A DNA stretch of 64,000 nucleotides from Ipomoea triloba (GCF_003576645.1 NC_044923.1:5692904-5756903), one strand, 5' to 3'. Numbered from the stretch's first letter, positions 40,849 to 54,384 are shown. A program made the numbers and translations. The notes: generated by a model from the letters alone, not told the origin.

Positions 40849-43343
40849 TATTTTTATTTTATTGAAATGAAAATTCATTGATAATACACTCTTATAATTT
40901 GTATGGGATGAGATGAATATCCAATAAATGAATAAATATCCAACTCAACTTGGTAAGTTTGGAATTATTGACACTATATTTTATGTCTAGCCACCTCAGC
41001 TCACATTGGAATCTTTATAAGATTGAGATTTAAAAACAAAAAATAAAAATTAATGGCATTGCTAATTAAGTAAGGACATATGTCTTCCCTATTTCTAGCT
41101 AGGTGTGGGGTAGTGGATAGCCGGTATTATGATTTAGCATGGATAATTATAATGTGAAACAATGAACAATAAAATAATATCTAAATAAATGTTTTTTTTG
41201 GGTTTACCTAGTTTTCGTATCGAACACAATGACTAATTCTCTGGCTGAATTGTAAAGACCTTTTTGGGTGAGACAGCTGACCTGGAGATTTAAGACTGCT
41301 CCATACCCAATACACATCGAACCTTTGACTTTTGATTAAGGATATAAATGTTTTTTTTTTTAATATTAATGTGAAGTTGGGTTAAAATTTTGTTAAGTGA
41401 TTTGCTGGAAAAGAAATAGTAGATCTATAGAATCAATAGTGTTGACTTTTCATTTGGGTATGGACCCCCTATTTATACTGATAGGTGACAATGGTCTTAT
41501 TTATTATTTAGTTTCAACCAATGAGAATTTAGCGTCTAACGAGTAGTCGAGTACAGAATGTACTGCTTGTACTTGTCGTATGCTTCACTTCTATCTTAAG
41601 ATTGGTAAAGCACAGCACATGTTAGTGGTGTACAATACTCGACATGTGCCCTACTTTCAATTCTACAAACAAGAAGAGTTATTTTGTCCTGTCTATACAG
41701 AACCTAAACTTTGGATATTATAAGATCCCGACCATTGACTTGGAAGCCAAACCATCAAATCTGAACCAACTAATTGTAAGCCTATATCTTACTATCTCAA
41801 CACTATGTTTGATCGATATTTTCAAACAATTATGCACAATTACAAATTAAAAGCAAACAAGTATGATGTCCATTGCATGAGTTAAAACATGATGAATAGT
41901 TTAAAGAATTTATAATTCAACCTAGCTTTAGGGATAGGAGATTCCCTTTCTTCTTTTTTTTTTTTTTTTTTGTTTCTTTTTTTTTTCTTTAAAAAAAAAA
42001 CTTTCAACTATATTCCTAATTATTGCATATATTAGTGCCTAATTCAACACACCAAAAAATAAAGAAAAAGAAAAAGTGGTATATGGAGACCATAGATGGA
42101 CCTCTACTACAACTAGGCTCTCATGTATACTGTAATTAACTTTGACCTAAAATAGTAAAATACCCAATTATGTAGATAACCACATGGCCATACAGGTTAA
42201 GGGCTGTTTGGTAGGGCAATTTTAACTTTTTCTTTTTAACTACCTTAATGACAAGTGTCAATTATGATTGGATTGCTAGTTTCTCTCCTCAAAAAGAGTA
42301 AAGTGACAACAAAAATTTCATTTTCCTAGTTTCAACTCTTTTTTTTTTTTTTTTTTGTAATGCCATACAATCAATTAAAAATTAGTCAAATCAATTAATA
42401 CAATTAATAAATAACCAAAACTTAATCTTTTGATTTACGTAAAAACTCATAGTTGCAAATCATAATAGTTCGTTCATAGGTAACCGACTCAACGTAAGAA
42501 TGTCAATAGACAGCTCACAAGAGGAGTTTAACTTAAAATCTTGTGATTACAAGTCAACTGTTTGACCAACTGATGAAGCAAACAGGGGAGACAAACAGAC
42601 CCAGAGCTGGGCATGAGTGTAGCAGGGTGGGGTTAGGGGCAATTAAAGTTATTGAGTTTGGCCAAACATCACTACAATAATGAAAAGATACATACATGAT
42701 TTTGTGGAGGGAAAGTAATAATATTATAGAAGGTGGCGTGGCTATATATGGGCTGGATGGGGGTGGGGGAGGGTTGTTGCCTTTGACACTGCCTTGTTTA
42801 GTGAGTATACATTGCATGAATGTATTTGTGTGCACCTGTACATGTCTTTGTGTTAGCTAGTTTGTCCAAAAAGAAAATAATAGTGGTGGTTGTAAGGGTA
42901 AAAATACTTTCTGATTTAAAGTGTTGTGATTAGTTGATTGTTAAGATTAAATAATTTTATTTATATAGTTAATTAATTAGAATGTATCGGATTACCAAGT
43001 ATCTTTATTTTTTAATTTTCCATCAAGTTGATACGGAAACGTCAGGGATCAAACTTGCCACTTTGCTCATCATAACTGAGAGGTAAAAAATGGATAGGGT
43101 TATAACTGGGAGACTGAGTAAGAAATTGAGTATAACTTAGGGACAAAATATACAATTTTTCCTAAAATTAATAAATAGTTTTATACCCGTTATAAGCTAT
43201 AAAAGAAAAATTGTTTTAACACATCATTTTGATTTCAAATATGCATGTTTATCTAAAGTCTTAAAAGTAAAACTTAAAAATCAACAATTAAATAATTTAG
43301 CGATATCAACCTATGACTCTAATGTAACCGTCAACACTTGATA

Positions 43344-43590
43344 CATGTCTGATTTGGTTAACGAAATTTAATTGAAATTATTTTGAATTCTATTTTTCAT
43401 AACATTAAGTTTAGTATTAATATATAAATTAAATTTATATATTTAAAAACTACATTAAAAGTATTAATTATAAAACACAAAAAATTAAATTTTAAAAAAA
43501 TTAAAAACTAATAAAGAAAATAAGTAAAGATAAAAGAGTTGATTTGACCAATAAATAATAAACATGACGGATAAAATGAGACAAAGAAAA
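43344..43590. mobile_element. Stowaway-like MITE, second copy
   Basis: Shares with 40617-40848 the internal words ATAACATTAAGTTTAGTATT, AGAGTTGATTTGACCAATAA and the right end GGATAAAATGAGACAAAG. The left end has diverged and its border is uncertain. A third, more diverged relative lies near 54060-54190. Confidence 0.6.
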
Positions 43591-44198
43591 TAGCTATTTT
43601 CATTTTTGGTCCCCCGTATATTGTGCACTCTCACATTTGATCTTTGACTATCCTTTTTTTTTTTTTTTAACATTCAGTGCATGCCTATCAAATTCCTATC
43701 ACGTTTGGCCCTTCATATAAATTTTTGGCCAACTTTAGCATAAATCTCCACATGATAATTATTTTAGTTATTTGAAAGAGCATTTACGCTATCTGAATTT
43801 GAGTAACATGTACATCACACAATTGAATATAGTGATATTAGGGTTAGTGTTGATGAAAACAGATAGAAGTGGACAAAAATAAATTATCAAAAGAATCTAA
43901 TATGATAATAATTTGATAGTCATTTACAAAACGTGAGAAAGTTAATAATCTTAGACTAATAAATTTAAAGAAAAGTACAATAGTTAGTGACCAGAAGTGA
44001 AAGAAAAACTCATTAAAAAATGTGAGTGAAAAGACTAAAACACAATAGTCAGCATCAAGTGTACGTAAACATAAAACAAACATGCAACGTATATAGATGA
44101 ACTCGAGAAACAACATAAACAAGCTAGATTCAATGTAAGACTACTCACTCCTAAATACAAAAAGTACAAAACAACCGTCAATAAATAAATAAATGAAC

Positions 44199-44199
<1 letters not shown>

Positions 44200-44252
<53 letters not shown>
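44200..44252. repeat. Compound microsatellite (TG)n(TA)n
   Basis: GTGTGTGTGT followed by an uninterrupted TA run of about 40 bases. Likely length-polymorphic; no function inferred. Confidence 0.95.
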
Positions 44253-44255
<3 letters not shown>

Positions 44256-45711
44256 TTTAAATGAAAATATGATTCTCTCGTAAAAAGTAAAGACTGATCG
44301 ATCAAACCGTCTATCAAGATTCATAAATGATTAAGAATTTTAGTAAAAAATCACGTGTCAATTTATAATTATTGTAAACTTTCAAATTTGTAATATTAAT
44401 AAAACATACTCCATCAATTTTTCTCTTTTTCTTAGCCACCCTCAACCGTTGATATGCCAAAATAGATAGATCAAATCAATCCTCAAATTTTACCCTTGTT
44501 CTCATATGAACCCTCAAAAGGTCTAAGGGCATCTACATCAATACACTTTTGAAGGTTTTTGAAACAATAACAATTTTAACATTTGGTTTTTTGCTGATGG
44601 GAAGCATAGATTTTAGTCAAACTTTTGTCTAGCAAAACAATATTTTTTGCAGGAGAAGGAAAAAAAAAAAAAAAAAAGATCATCGGAATTGCGCTTTTGG
44701 CGCACTTTGCGCCCCAACAGGTGGTCACTCTAATGTTTAGACCGTTGGTTTTTTTTTTTTTTTAATTTAATTGTCAGATTTTTTTTTCTTTCCTTTTTCT
44801 CTCCCATTTTGTCTCTCTCCTACATGACTTTCTTAAAAATTGTGCAAAAATTCAATTAGTAGTGGGTTGATACTCTGATCTAATGGCTTTAAAGTAGGGA
44901 GTTAGGGTAAAAAAAAAAAGTGATATTATCGTAAAAAGCTTGAACTTTAAGCGCTTATCTTTTACAATTTATGATTTTTTTTTATGGTTTAACTTTTTAA
45001 ATTTGGTTTAAAAGTTAAATGCTCTTAACAAATACACCATGTAACATTATAAAATGCATACCATGACATCATTAATTACACTAAATATGAAAGTTAATTC
45101 CACTTAGGGTTCATCATTTAGTTCTTAAAATTTGGTTTAAGAGTTATTTTTTACCAGGGAGTTATATATATATATATATATATTCAATCCCAAATGAATC
45201 TACAACTATGTTTACCACTGAACAGCTTACCAAACGTAAACAGGCACCGAAAACGACAGTGTATTTTATTTTTTGTGTGTGTGCAGTGTAATGAGGGTCT
45301 AAGCCAAAATGTTCCGACAACAATCATAAATCACAACATCAAAAAAACAAAAGGAAAGTGTGGCATCATTTCAATTTTAAGCCACTTGCTTGATTACTCT
45401 TCTTTCACCACTGGTAGTCTGCCACCATATATATATCAACTCCCAACATCATCACTTGCTAGATTTGATGCTCTTCTCACTCGCATGCTCTATATAATAA
45501 TACCTAATTAATTAGTTTCTTTTAAGTTTTCTTTAGCGTGTGTTGACTTATATCTGCTATAATTCTGTATATATATGTTCGGTTGTACTATTAGACGAGC
45601 TCGATTGAAGGAATGTTGGCAAGAATCAAACTCGTAACATTTTATTATTAGGATGATGCTTTTACTCACTCAGCTAATCCCTTATATATATATATATAAA
45701 TAAAAGTAGAG

Positions 45712-46020
45712 TTCAGGTGTGGTCGCGCCTTCCCGTGCGGTTGGTGCGGTTTACACCACTCAAAATACAACATTCAATGTTAAGAAATGCACCACACAAA
45801 TATGCACTATTAGATACACATTACAAAAAAAACACACCACTAGGTATAAAAAATACACCACACAGCATTCAGAAATACACAATTAGAAACAAGGGAGTTA
45901 TTATGAGGTGTTTTTATGCATTTTCATTGTAGTGCGTTTCTTAATATTGGGTGATGCATTTCTTAACATTGAGTGGTGTAAACCGCATCGACCGCACGGG
46001 AAGGCGCGGCCACATTTGAA
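45712..46020. mobile_element. Inverted-repeat element with GC-rich ends
   Basis: The left end TTCAGGTGTGGTCGCGCC, TTCCCGTGCGG, TGCGGTTTACACCACTCAA is matched in reverse complement by the right end at about 45965-46020. Pairing continues inward through AATGTTAAGAAATGCA. The middle is a loose array of CACCAC/TGCAC words. No ORF. Confidence 0.8.
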
Positions 46021-46049
46021 AAGAAATTTATATATATATATATATATGG

Positions 46050-46405
46050 AAGAGTTCAGGTGCAGGTATAGCTTCTCATGCGGTTATGCGCTTTAAGCAT
46101 TAAAATGTAGCACCTTAAGTATACAAACCACGCACCTAAAGTTTTTAAATGGTGCACCTTAAGTACACAAACAAAGCACCTTATTAAGAACATAAACCAT
46201 GCACCTAAAGTTTTAAAATAGCGCACCTTAAGTTTCAACACTGACACACCTTAAGTATACAAATCATGCACCTTAAGAAGAAAAATCGTGCACCTAAAAC
46301 TTTAGGTTGATGCGCCTTAAGATTTAACACTGACGCACCTTAAGAAGAAAAAACTACGCACCTAATTAACCGCATCTGAACGAGAAGGCCAACCGCACGG
46401 GAACG
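46050..46405. mobile_element. Related element carrying a GCACCTTAAG spaced array
   Basis: It starts AGAGTTCAGGTGCAGG, like the element 300 bp upstream, and ends AACCGCACGGGAACG, again like it. Between 46110 and 46370 the words GCACCTTAAG and GCACCTAAAG recur about a dozen times at 20-30 base spacing with variable spacers. The complementary array is at 57865-58165. Confidence 0.7.
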
Positions 46406-49400
46406 TATTTATATATATTTCACCAATATAAAACAACTTACAAGTAATAATCATCCCACTGTTCCTCACTGTTATCTAATAGTTAAAAGAGATGGAATAA
46501 TGTATAGAAAATGATCTCTCTGTACAGGTATATGCCATCTACATAGGACTAAGTTACATGTGATAATTTTATACACTTTATGACTGCTCAATGTCGTTGA
46601 CATAATGCTAAATTACTTTAAAGCTTTAAATTGTTAAAGCTAGCTTAGCTTAGTGGTTCAACTTTGAATTTAAATTACTTGACATTATGCCGTTTTGTCC
46701 CCTAAAAACCCTGCCGTCAAACTTCTGGTAAAAGCTGTTCTTCACCTTTAATTTTAACCCTATCTACTTAATTACATTAGTTACGTTGGTAATTTGAAAT
46801 TACAGTTGTGTAAATGACTTTCCCCACCCTACTTTTTGCAGTAAATTAAAGTTGAAAGAAACATCAAATAAGCAATCCAACTATCAAAGTGACTGTGTGA
46901 ACCTTTTTGTATAGTATTTTGACTAACTTAATTTGTAAGGGATTTTAAAGAGCCTTACCTATTTTGCTCTCAAAGTCAGGGGAGCTCTTTGTGTGCAGTA
47001 AGCAAAGGTCTAACATATGTGTTTAATTGAGTAACCATTATTTACATCCTCACAGATGCTTTGTTGGGTCGGGGGCGTGGGGACCCTTAGTGTTGGGATT
47101 CAACCTTTAGGAGCAAAAAAAATTATGGTAAATTTATAGAGGAGAGGAGTAGAGCAATGATTAAATAAATAATGTATGATTATGACATGATAGAATATTA
47201 TATATGTATTAAATTTTTAAAAATAATTCACTGTTATTGGAGTGAGACTTTAATTTAATTAAGGTGATCCACTAAATCAATTGAATTGAGTTAGCCTCGT
47301 GGGCTGAATTTACTTTCTTGTAAGACTAGCAATTCATTGCTACAATTAGGTATGTAACATCACCTTCAATTCAAAAGAAATGTAAAAATATCCCAAGTGA
47401 AAAAGAAGGGGTAAAAATAAGAAGAAGTCACGAGCATGCATGCAAACACCAAACCAATGGTCTTAACAACGTTTGTTGTTTCAGCAGCTTGGGGACCGTT
47501 CATGCGTCTCACAACAATTTAGAATATTACTCAGCTTTTATGCCTGCAAAAAAGAGCTTTCCCTATCTTCTTTCCCACACCCTACATATAACAAATACAA
47601 TTTTTTTTTTTGAAATACTAACCACGTATAAAAAATATTGAAATAATTAATTCATTAATAGTTGGAATTTAAACCAAAAAATAAAAATTTCAAAAATAGT
47701 TGGCTGAAAATAACCTTTTAATTAAAACATATTATTTTTTCGTTGAAATCTTAACAATAATTGGCTGAAAAATTAAACGACAGAACTAAATGTCTAAATG
47801 TGATACAAATTACATAGTCATACACCTAATTTGAAAATATTAATAGTCAAGAATTAAATGTGATATAAATTATATAGTCATATGCACTTTATTTGAAAAT
47901 ATTAATAATCAATGACTAAATTTAATATATATGTAATAGTGAAGGACCAACTATTCAAATCTATTTTTATTTTTTTGAGAAGAAAATCTATTTTATTTAT
48001 AATTAAACCTGAAAACAAAAAGGAAAAAGAAAAATGTAAAATGGGGGTGAGACGACAGCGTCCGTCCAATCCCTCTCAATTTCTTCTCGTTCTCAGCAAA
48101 AAGGCTGATGTACTAACGTGTGCCGCACATGCGCCGGCTCATCTTAGCACATTAATCAAGGTTTAGGGGTTGGTTTGTTATTAAAGTGAGGATAATTTAG
48201 GAATAAAAAATCAAAGGGCCAATTTGTCAAAAGCAAAATGTCGCCGGAGACTCTACGTGGGTTGTCAGCCTGCTTCCCCGCCAAAAGTAGAGTAAAAACA
48301 ACACCATCAAAAGAACAAAAAACATGTCTCCATGGCCTATAATATTATTATATTTTAACCACAATTTTAATCATGGTTAGGTTAATCACTTTGTGCAAAT
48401 TGTCCATGGTGAGATTAGCATCCTTTCATAGACAAATATATTCATCTACAAGGCTTTTTCTTTTCCTTTGCATATTATACACATTCGGTGTGAATTAATC
48501 TAGTCGAGTTTCAATCAGACACTTTTCAAGAGCGTTGCGGCATACACATGGTTATCTGTTCAATGATTCAAATCTATTTCATTTAAACTAAACACTTTTT
48601 GATCCCCTATAAGTTTTTAACAGTATTAGTGAGCTCCATTAAAATGTTGTATTGTGAATTTATTAGCATCCAATCAAGTTCCAAAATGAAGTTTAGTTCT
48701 TTTGCCCTAATGTATGGGCTTCCTTTTGTTTTCCCCTTTCTTGAAAAAATCTGTGGTGAATAGTTTAGTGTTGTCCTAGCTGTAGTAGGGAGTACAAGTA
48801 TCAATCCTTATCCTTTCTTGGCCAATTCTTTAGGCCAATAGTCTAAGATGTATGATTTAACAGCAGAATTGAAAATTAATCCTTCCAGATATAGAAATAT
48901 ACCCTTCACATTGCATGTTTCACCAAGTTAACACCCCATCAGGCCTTCACCACTGAGGTCTTTTCATGCTTTTGCTAGCTGTAAGCCTATTATCACTGTT
49001 TCTTCTTTTCCCCTTTTCTTTCAAAAAATCTCAAGGCAAATGGTGTAAGTGTGTGCTGTGTTGCTAAAAAAACTCAATCATATTTTCTTGAGGCTAGTTT
49101 AATTGGTTTAATCGATTACTCTAAAATTTTGTTCTAGGGTAGTATTGGGTTCAAATCTCATTTGGAATGAGTATCATTAAGAGACCTTGACCGAAGTGAT
49201 GAAGGTCTGTTGTGCGCATAGTATACAGATAAGGGATGAGAATATGGGTATTAATAAGACAACTCGTGATTTATCTTATCCAGTGATTCTTGGATAGAGG
49301 TTATAGGAATTTAAGATTAATCTAACATAAACTGAAAACCTAACGGTCGAAAGAAAAAATCAGTCATGTTTTCCAATTTCTGAAAATTTTATTCTTTTTT

Positions 49401-49834
49401 ATTGTTTGGGTTTACATCAGGAAAAAGAAATGGGGAAAAAAAAGTAATTTTGCTTTTTACTCAAGGGATTGTCCCTGTTGATTTGTGCTCCCTCTTTTCA
49501 CAGCCTCTCCTGTTGTCTTATTCCATTTCTCTGCTCATCCCACTCTTTGCTACAGTTCACAGAGAGAGAGAGGGGGGGAGAGGGATCAGGCAAGGCATGA
49601 TTATATAGAAATAAAAGAAGCTTCTTTTATTTTTTCTCCACTGCAATCAAATACTACTACTAAACTACTAATACACAAACCTCATTCTTATTAGTGTGTT
49701 CTTGAGTTTTACATGCTATCTGGTATTACTAGACTAGCTCAGAGCTTTGCTTTACTTGTATCATTTCAGAGGTCTTTCAATTTCAATTTCAATAGCATTT
49801 TTTACATTCTTGAACTGTACTGTTTTGAACTTTG
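46406..49834. other. Spacer and upstream region of the Aux/IAA gene
   Basis: No supported gene. A SINE-like segment with GGGTTCAAATCTC (B-box-like) lies at about 49080-49260. The last 450 bases are CT/GA-rich, with (GA)n at 49559-49575 and a pyrimidine-rich leader before the ATG, consistent with the 5' UTR of the Aux/IAA gene. No TGTCTC auxin-response element was noticed. Confidence 0.5.
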
Positions 49835-52439
49835 ATGTCTACACCCTTGGAAGAGCATGATTACATAGGCTTATCAGAGGTTCCTTCAATGGAAAACTCT
49901 GAGAAGAGCTGTGTTTCCTCTGTTGACAGTGAGAGGAAGGCCAAAGGCTTGAACTTGAAGGCCACTGAGCTGAGACTAGGGTTGCCTGGTTCTGAGTCAC
50001 CAGAGAGGGAGAATGGGTCTCTGGTGGAGGAGAAGAATGGGTACTCATCAGTTGGGGTTTTGGGGGCCAAGAGGGGGTTCTCTGACACCATTAATGGTGG
50101 TTCTGAGAAGTGGGTTTTCTCTGCAAGTGGTGGATCTGAGGCTGACTTGCCTAAACAAGGTGGAGCCTTGTTTTCCCCTAGGGGTGTCAATGGGGGTGCC
50201 AAGATCCTTGCTCCTGAAACTAATACCCAGCAGTCTTCCATGGCTTCCACTCTAATGAAAGAGGCTCCTCCCCACTCTCCAAGGCCTGCCCAGGAGAAAA
50301 AGCCTCAGGTTTCTGCTTCACCTAGCCATGGTGTTGCTCCTGCAGCAAAGTAATGTTTTTCTCCTTCCTTTATCATCCAAGAAAATTACTAGCAGGGTTA
50401 TATAGTTTCTCTGTCTTTTTACTGGTCCTCTTGGTGCTTATTACTGCTTAGCCTAGAATTAGCTTAAACTCTTATGTATAAGGTTTTTGACTTCATTAGC
50501 TCTGCATTTATGGGGGGAATTTCATTATGTGGAAAAAAGTTCATGCTTTTCCCATACTATTCATCTTTCTTGAGAATATATTGCTTCTGTTCTTCACTTT
50601 TCAAATGATAAACTGTTCTTCTGGCATTATGACTGTAGTTAGCTATTCATGGAACTGTTGGTTTTGGATATTTCTGTTGTATTTTCTTGTTCTGATTAGG
50701 GGTGGGCATTTCGGTTCGGTTCGGATCAGATATGTTCTTGAATTTCGTAGATTTGTATTACTTGAACTTGGATCTGGCCAATTGGCTGAAGTAAGAAGGA
50801 AGGTAGTTAAGAACCTAACTAATATGACCACAATAGATTCATTCATTCTTCTCATGTTTGGACAGGGCACAGGTGGTAGGATGGCCCCCAATTCGATCTT
50901 TTCGGAAGAATTCGATGGTTACTAATCCTCCCAAGACCGAAGAAGGTCCAGATGGGAAGTCGGGGTCGGGCTGTCTCTATGTCAAAGTCAGCATGGATGG
51001 CGCCCCTTACCTGAGAAAAGTTGACCTTAAGATCTACGACTGCTATAAGGATCTGACTTTGGCTCTGCAAAAGATGTTTAGCTGTTTTACAATCGGTAAT
51101 CCCCTTATCAAAGAGTCGTCTTCTTACTCTTGCAGTAAATATAGCGTGTTTTTTTTTTAAACAAGGAAAGGCGGTTGGTTAAGGTGTGACATCATATCGC
51201 TCTCTATTCCCACAGAACCTTGGTTCGGGATTTAAAACTGGACTATACTGTGATGCATTAAGAGATGTTCGGGATTTAAATTCAATGAACTGCTCGTTTG
51301 TTAACAGTATGCAAGAATAATTGCCTTGGAGGGAGTGTTCTTTCCCGGCTGAGATTAATGTTTTGAAGTAACAATTTTTTGTATTGCTGTAAAAAAGAAG
51401 TGAAGAACTACTATGCAATAGAAATATGAAAGATCACATAATCAACGTCATTGATAACTCGGGACTTATCTTTTTTACCTTCATATATATTCAGGTCAAT
51501 CGGGATCTCCAGGTGTTCCTATCCGGGATGGATTGAGCGAAAGTAGATTGATGGATCTGCATGGTTCCGAATATGTACTTACCTTTGAAGACAAAGATGG
51601 TGACTGGATGCTCGTTGGTGATCTTCCATGGGAGTAAGTTTGGTTTTTCTTTGGTTATAGATTCTCCATTTCGGCCTTGAATATGCCCCCATTAGTACTA
51701 TCCTTAATAAGTGAAAATAGATTAAATGCGTTATAGAAAGTTCGAAACTGTAATATTGCTGTTAAACAACCCGATCTTTAGCACTGTATTCATTTCTCAA
51801 ATCCCAGTCTCCTAGAGTTCTTGAACGGGGCCGTTGTCCTACTATATTTGGCTCGATGTTCTGATGTTCTGACTGTGTGCTTGGTCGTTGCAGAATGTTC
51901 GTAGACTCTTGCAAGCGTCTAAGGATCATGAAGAGTTCAGATGCTGTTGGTCTAGGTAAGAGACATAACCAACCTTGAGAATTAATTTATTTTTTCGACT
52001 ATGTTTCTTGATCTTGAATACTGCAAAGAGAGTAAAATTGAACTGAACTTGGAATATTTTGTTTTTGTCGAGCATTCCTCATTCTTGATCAAGATATGCA
52101 CCGCAATGTCATTTTTTTTACCCTAATTTTTTTTCGAAACACTCCTGATTCTTTATAAGGTAGTATATGTTCTTATACTTTCTCAAACTTTTTAGACCCA
52201 AAGAATCAATAACCCTGGTTTGGAATGGTAACAGAAGTGTCATCACACTACATAGAGTTGGCACCACGATGCCATTTAATCCTATTTTTCCCGTATAGAG
52301 ATATGATGGCATCTAAGGATCATGAAGTACTTGTAGAAATATACTTTTGCAATGCATCATAGGATCGATAGACATATAATTTGCAACGTGTTTCTTTGCA
52401 GCTCCCAGAGCGGCCCTGGAGAAGTGCAAAAACGGTTAA
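49835..52439 (+). CDS. IAA27: Aux/IAA transcriptional repressor, IAA27/IAA8/IAA9-like
   Basis: Five exons join in frame to 327 aa: 49835-50349, 50866-51095, 51495-51633, 51894-51955, 52402-52439. Domain I is TELRLGLPG (44-52), with the LxLxL repression motif that recruits TOPLESS. The N-terminal HDYIGLSE and the long domain I-II linker with KRGFSDTI mark the IAA8/9/27 group. Domain II is VVGWPPIRS (175-183), the degron bound by TIR1/AFB with auxin. The PB1 domain (former III/IV) contains [17 protein letters not shown], and acidic [17 protein letters not shown]. The product acts in the nucleus by binding ARF activators. The start is the ATG at 49835, just before STPLEEHDY. Assignment to IAA27 rather than IAA8/9 rests on N-terminal wording and is less certain than the family. 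Confidence 0.95.
50699..50760. mobile_element. hAT-type element end in Aux/IAA intron 1
   Basis: TAGGGGTGGGCATTTCGG and following TTCGGTTCGG are typical of the end of plant non-autonomous hAT elements; a similar word starts at 11112. The other end was not found. Confidence 0.4.
51160..51340 (+). mobile_element. Possible SINE fragment in Aux/IAA intron 2
   Basis: GGCGGTTGGTTAAGGTGTG (A-box-like) followed 50 bases later by CTTGGTTCGGGATTTAAA (B-box-like). Two GTTCGGGATTTAAA words occur 47 bases apart. Ends not found. Confidence 0.35.
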
Positions 52440-53022
52440 AAGAAATGCAGTGCTCTCACTGCAAGTGGATCAACAACACTCGGGAAGCCTTGATTTGCAT
52501 TTGAAGTTGGCGTTCTATAAGTTTGTGTAGCTACAAATATTCCATGTCGACCTAGTAAACTGAAAAAAAAAAGGGGGACAACTCTCCAGTAAAAACCTCG
52601 TATTCGTATTCACAATAACTCTGATCTTAAGCTTTCATAGGTATGCTTTTCCTTAAATTTCCAGATTGTATTCTTACGTATTTGCTTCATCAAGGCTTTT
52701 GTTGTCGTCGTCTTCTATGTAAATGGCTAATGGTATTGTCTTGTTTATCTCGCTCCCCCATCACCACCACCATCTCTTAGCCACCGGTTTATTTCGCGTG
52801 GCAGTTAAACAGTTTTAACACTCATCCATCAACTGTATCAATTGTACTATGTTGTTTTGGCTGCTGTTGACAATTATACAGTGAAACTTAGAACTACCAT
52901 ACAATTTTGTACCAAGTAGAAGATGGGAATATGGTACTTTTGGAAGATGTTGGGAGTTGTGTTTGTTCTGTGTTCTGCATTATTTACTCTCTTTTTTTCG
53001 AGTACAATAAAAATTTGCAGTC

Positions 53023-53225
53023 ACTATCCGAGACTGTACACTAGGTAAATCCAGTCTTGTTATCTTAACTGACAAAGGATTACAAGAAGGTAAATTAGTC
53101 TAGGTTGTCCATAACTGACTAATTCAAATTGAGGAGACTAATATGTTGTTCTCATTGGGAGTCAAACTTGTAATATTGTGATTATCAAGTTAATAATCTG
53201 ATCAACTTGTCTGTGGTTGTTCGTG
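53023..53225 (-). mobile_element. tRNA-derived SINE, family 2
   Basis: On the minus strand: GACAAGTTGATCAGATTATT, TTGATAATCACAATATTACA, AGTTTGACTCCCAATGAG (B-box region), then the body GTCAGTTATGGACAACC and TACCTTCTTGTAATCCTTTG, ending at CTCGGATAGTGACTGC. The same order is found at 59905-60125, and parts at 37680-37745 and 42495-42585. Confidence 0.75.
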
Positions 53226-53773
53226 CATTTACTGTTTTGTTGAGATGAATGGTGGTTGTTGAGGAGACATCATGCATTTGAAAGGTGGGATGAATCTTTA
53301 AAGGGTGAAACCTGTACTCATTTGCAGTGAGGAAGAGAGTCTGAAACCTGAACCCTTTGGTCATTTACTCTCATTTAATACTGTCTGCACTGCAAAATAA
53401 TAAATGGAACCCAAGTAAATTGAATATCATGTCTCGGTTCAAGACAGCAATGGTCTAATCACTGATGATTCAAATCTAGCCTAGTCCTAGTTCTAATAAA
53501 CTAACTGTTAACTGATAGTTGTTAGTTGATTGAGTTAGTGAATTTGACTAGTTGATAACATTAGCTGATTGTAGAAAAGTGTTTTGTAAAATTATCTGTT
53601 ACCTGATGGTTGATTACATGCAAAATGACTTTTTCAAAAAGTTGATAAAAAAAAAGATGTTTTGAATAGCTTTTGAATTTTAGCATTTTGGAGCAAAATC
53701 CTGTTACAAAAAGCTAATTAATTAAACACTCACATTGACTGTTTAACCAAGTCAAACAACTAATAGTAATTAA

Positions 53774-53890
53774 GCCAAAGACCTTGTGGTCTAGTGGCAC
53801 TTGGTGTCCCGATTTACACTCCACATGGATGATGAGAGTGGGTTCGAGCCTTAGTAGAGGCAACTGTTGTGTCTTGATATCTTCTCTGTC
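53774..53890 (+). mobile_element. tRNA-derived SINE, family 1
   Basis: GCCAAAGACCTTGTGGTCTAG carries a good A box (TGGTCTAGTGG, 53787-53797), and GGTTCGAGCC at 53841-53850 is a perfect pol III B box 54 bases later. The body GAGGCAACTGTTG follows. The usual 3' tail is missing or diverged. Confidence 0.85.
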
Positions 53891-54384
53891 TCAATTAAAA
53901 ATTTAAAATTATAGTTGAATTGGACATTTGTGAGCGTGAATAAGTCCAAAGACCTAATAACTGATATTCAAATCTAACCTAGTCTCCAAACTCTTGTTTT
54001 TAGAATGCAGTCTTTGTTGCATGAATGGATACAACTATAGATAAAAAAGACACATCAATTAATCTCAATTCATAGCTTTATAAACTAAATTATGCACAGA
54101 ATGAGTTAAGATATGGAGCAAAATATAATGAATTAATTTAATGAATGAATAATAAATACGGCGGGTAAAATAAAACAAAAGGGAGTAGTTGACTTTATGA
54201 TTTTGAAATCAATATGCAAGTCGATGTTGGTTCGTTACAAGTGATTAATGAAGGGTGTTGCTATTTGTACCACTCAAAGTTATTTACACCCACTTTTCAC
54301 TATAGGGTGCAGCATCCAATTATCTTTATTTTATTATAATTGTTATAACAATACTTTATTTTTAATTATATAAGTTTAGACCGT

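Larger units (their letters stand above)
40849..45711. other. Gene-free spacer with repeat fragments
   Basis: No coding sequence supported. It holds T runs (41948-41970, 42343-42357), a GGGCTGTTTGGTAGGGC hAT-MITE-like end (about 42203), and a family-2 SINE fragment on the minus strand (42495-42585). A second Stowaway relative lies at 43344-43590. A (TG)n(TA)n microsatellite occupies 44200-44252. A SINE-like minus-strand fragment with GAGTTTGATTC and AGCTGAGTGAGT words lies at 45590-45690. Confidence 0.55.

Noticed and set aside
42554..42835. 93-codon minus ORF with a Pro run
   Set aside because: Low-complexity PPPP from a C-rich tract; no domain and no gene context.
46110..46370. CRISPR-like array of GCACCTTAAG words
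   Set aside because: Core repeats are only 8-11 bases with short drifting spacers, there are no cas genes, and the context is eukaryotic.
50527..50925. 132-codon ORF in Aux/IAA intron 1
   Set aside because: It runs through the intron into exon 2 in a different frame from the Aux/IAA protein and has no domain.
53774..53850. Possible tRNA gene because of perfect A and B boxes
   Set aside because: No cloverleaf with acceptor stem pairing was seen, and the segment recurs as part of a longer dispersed SINE.
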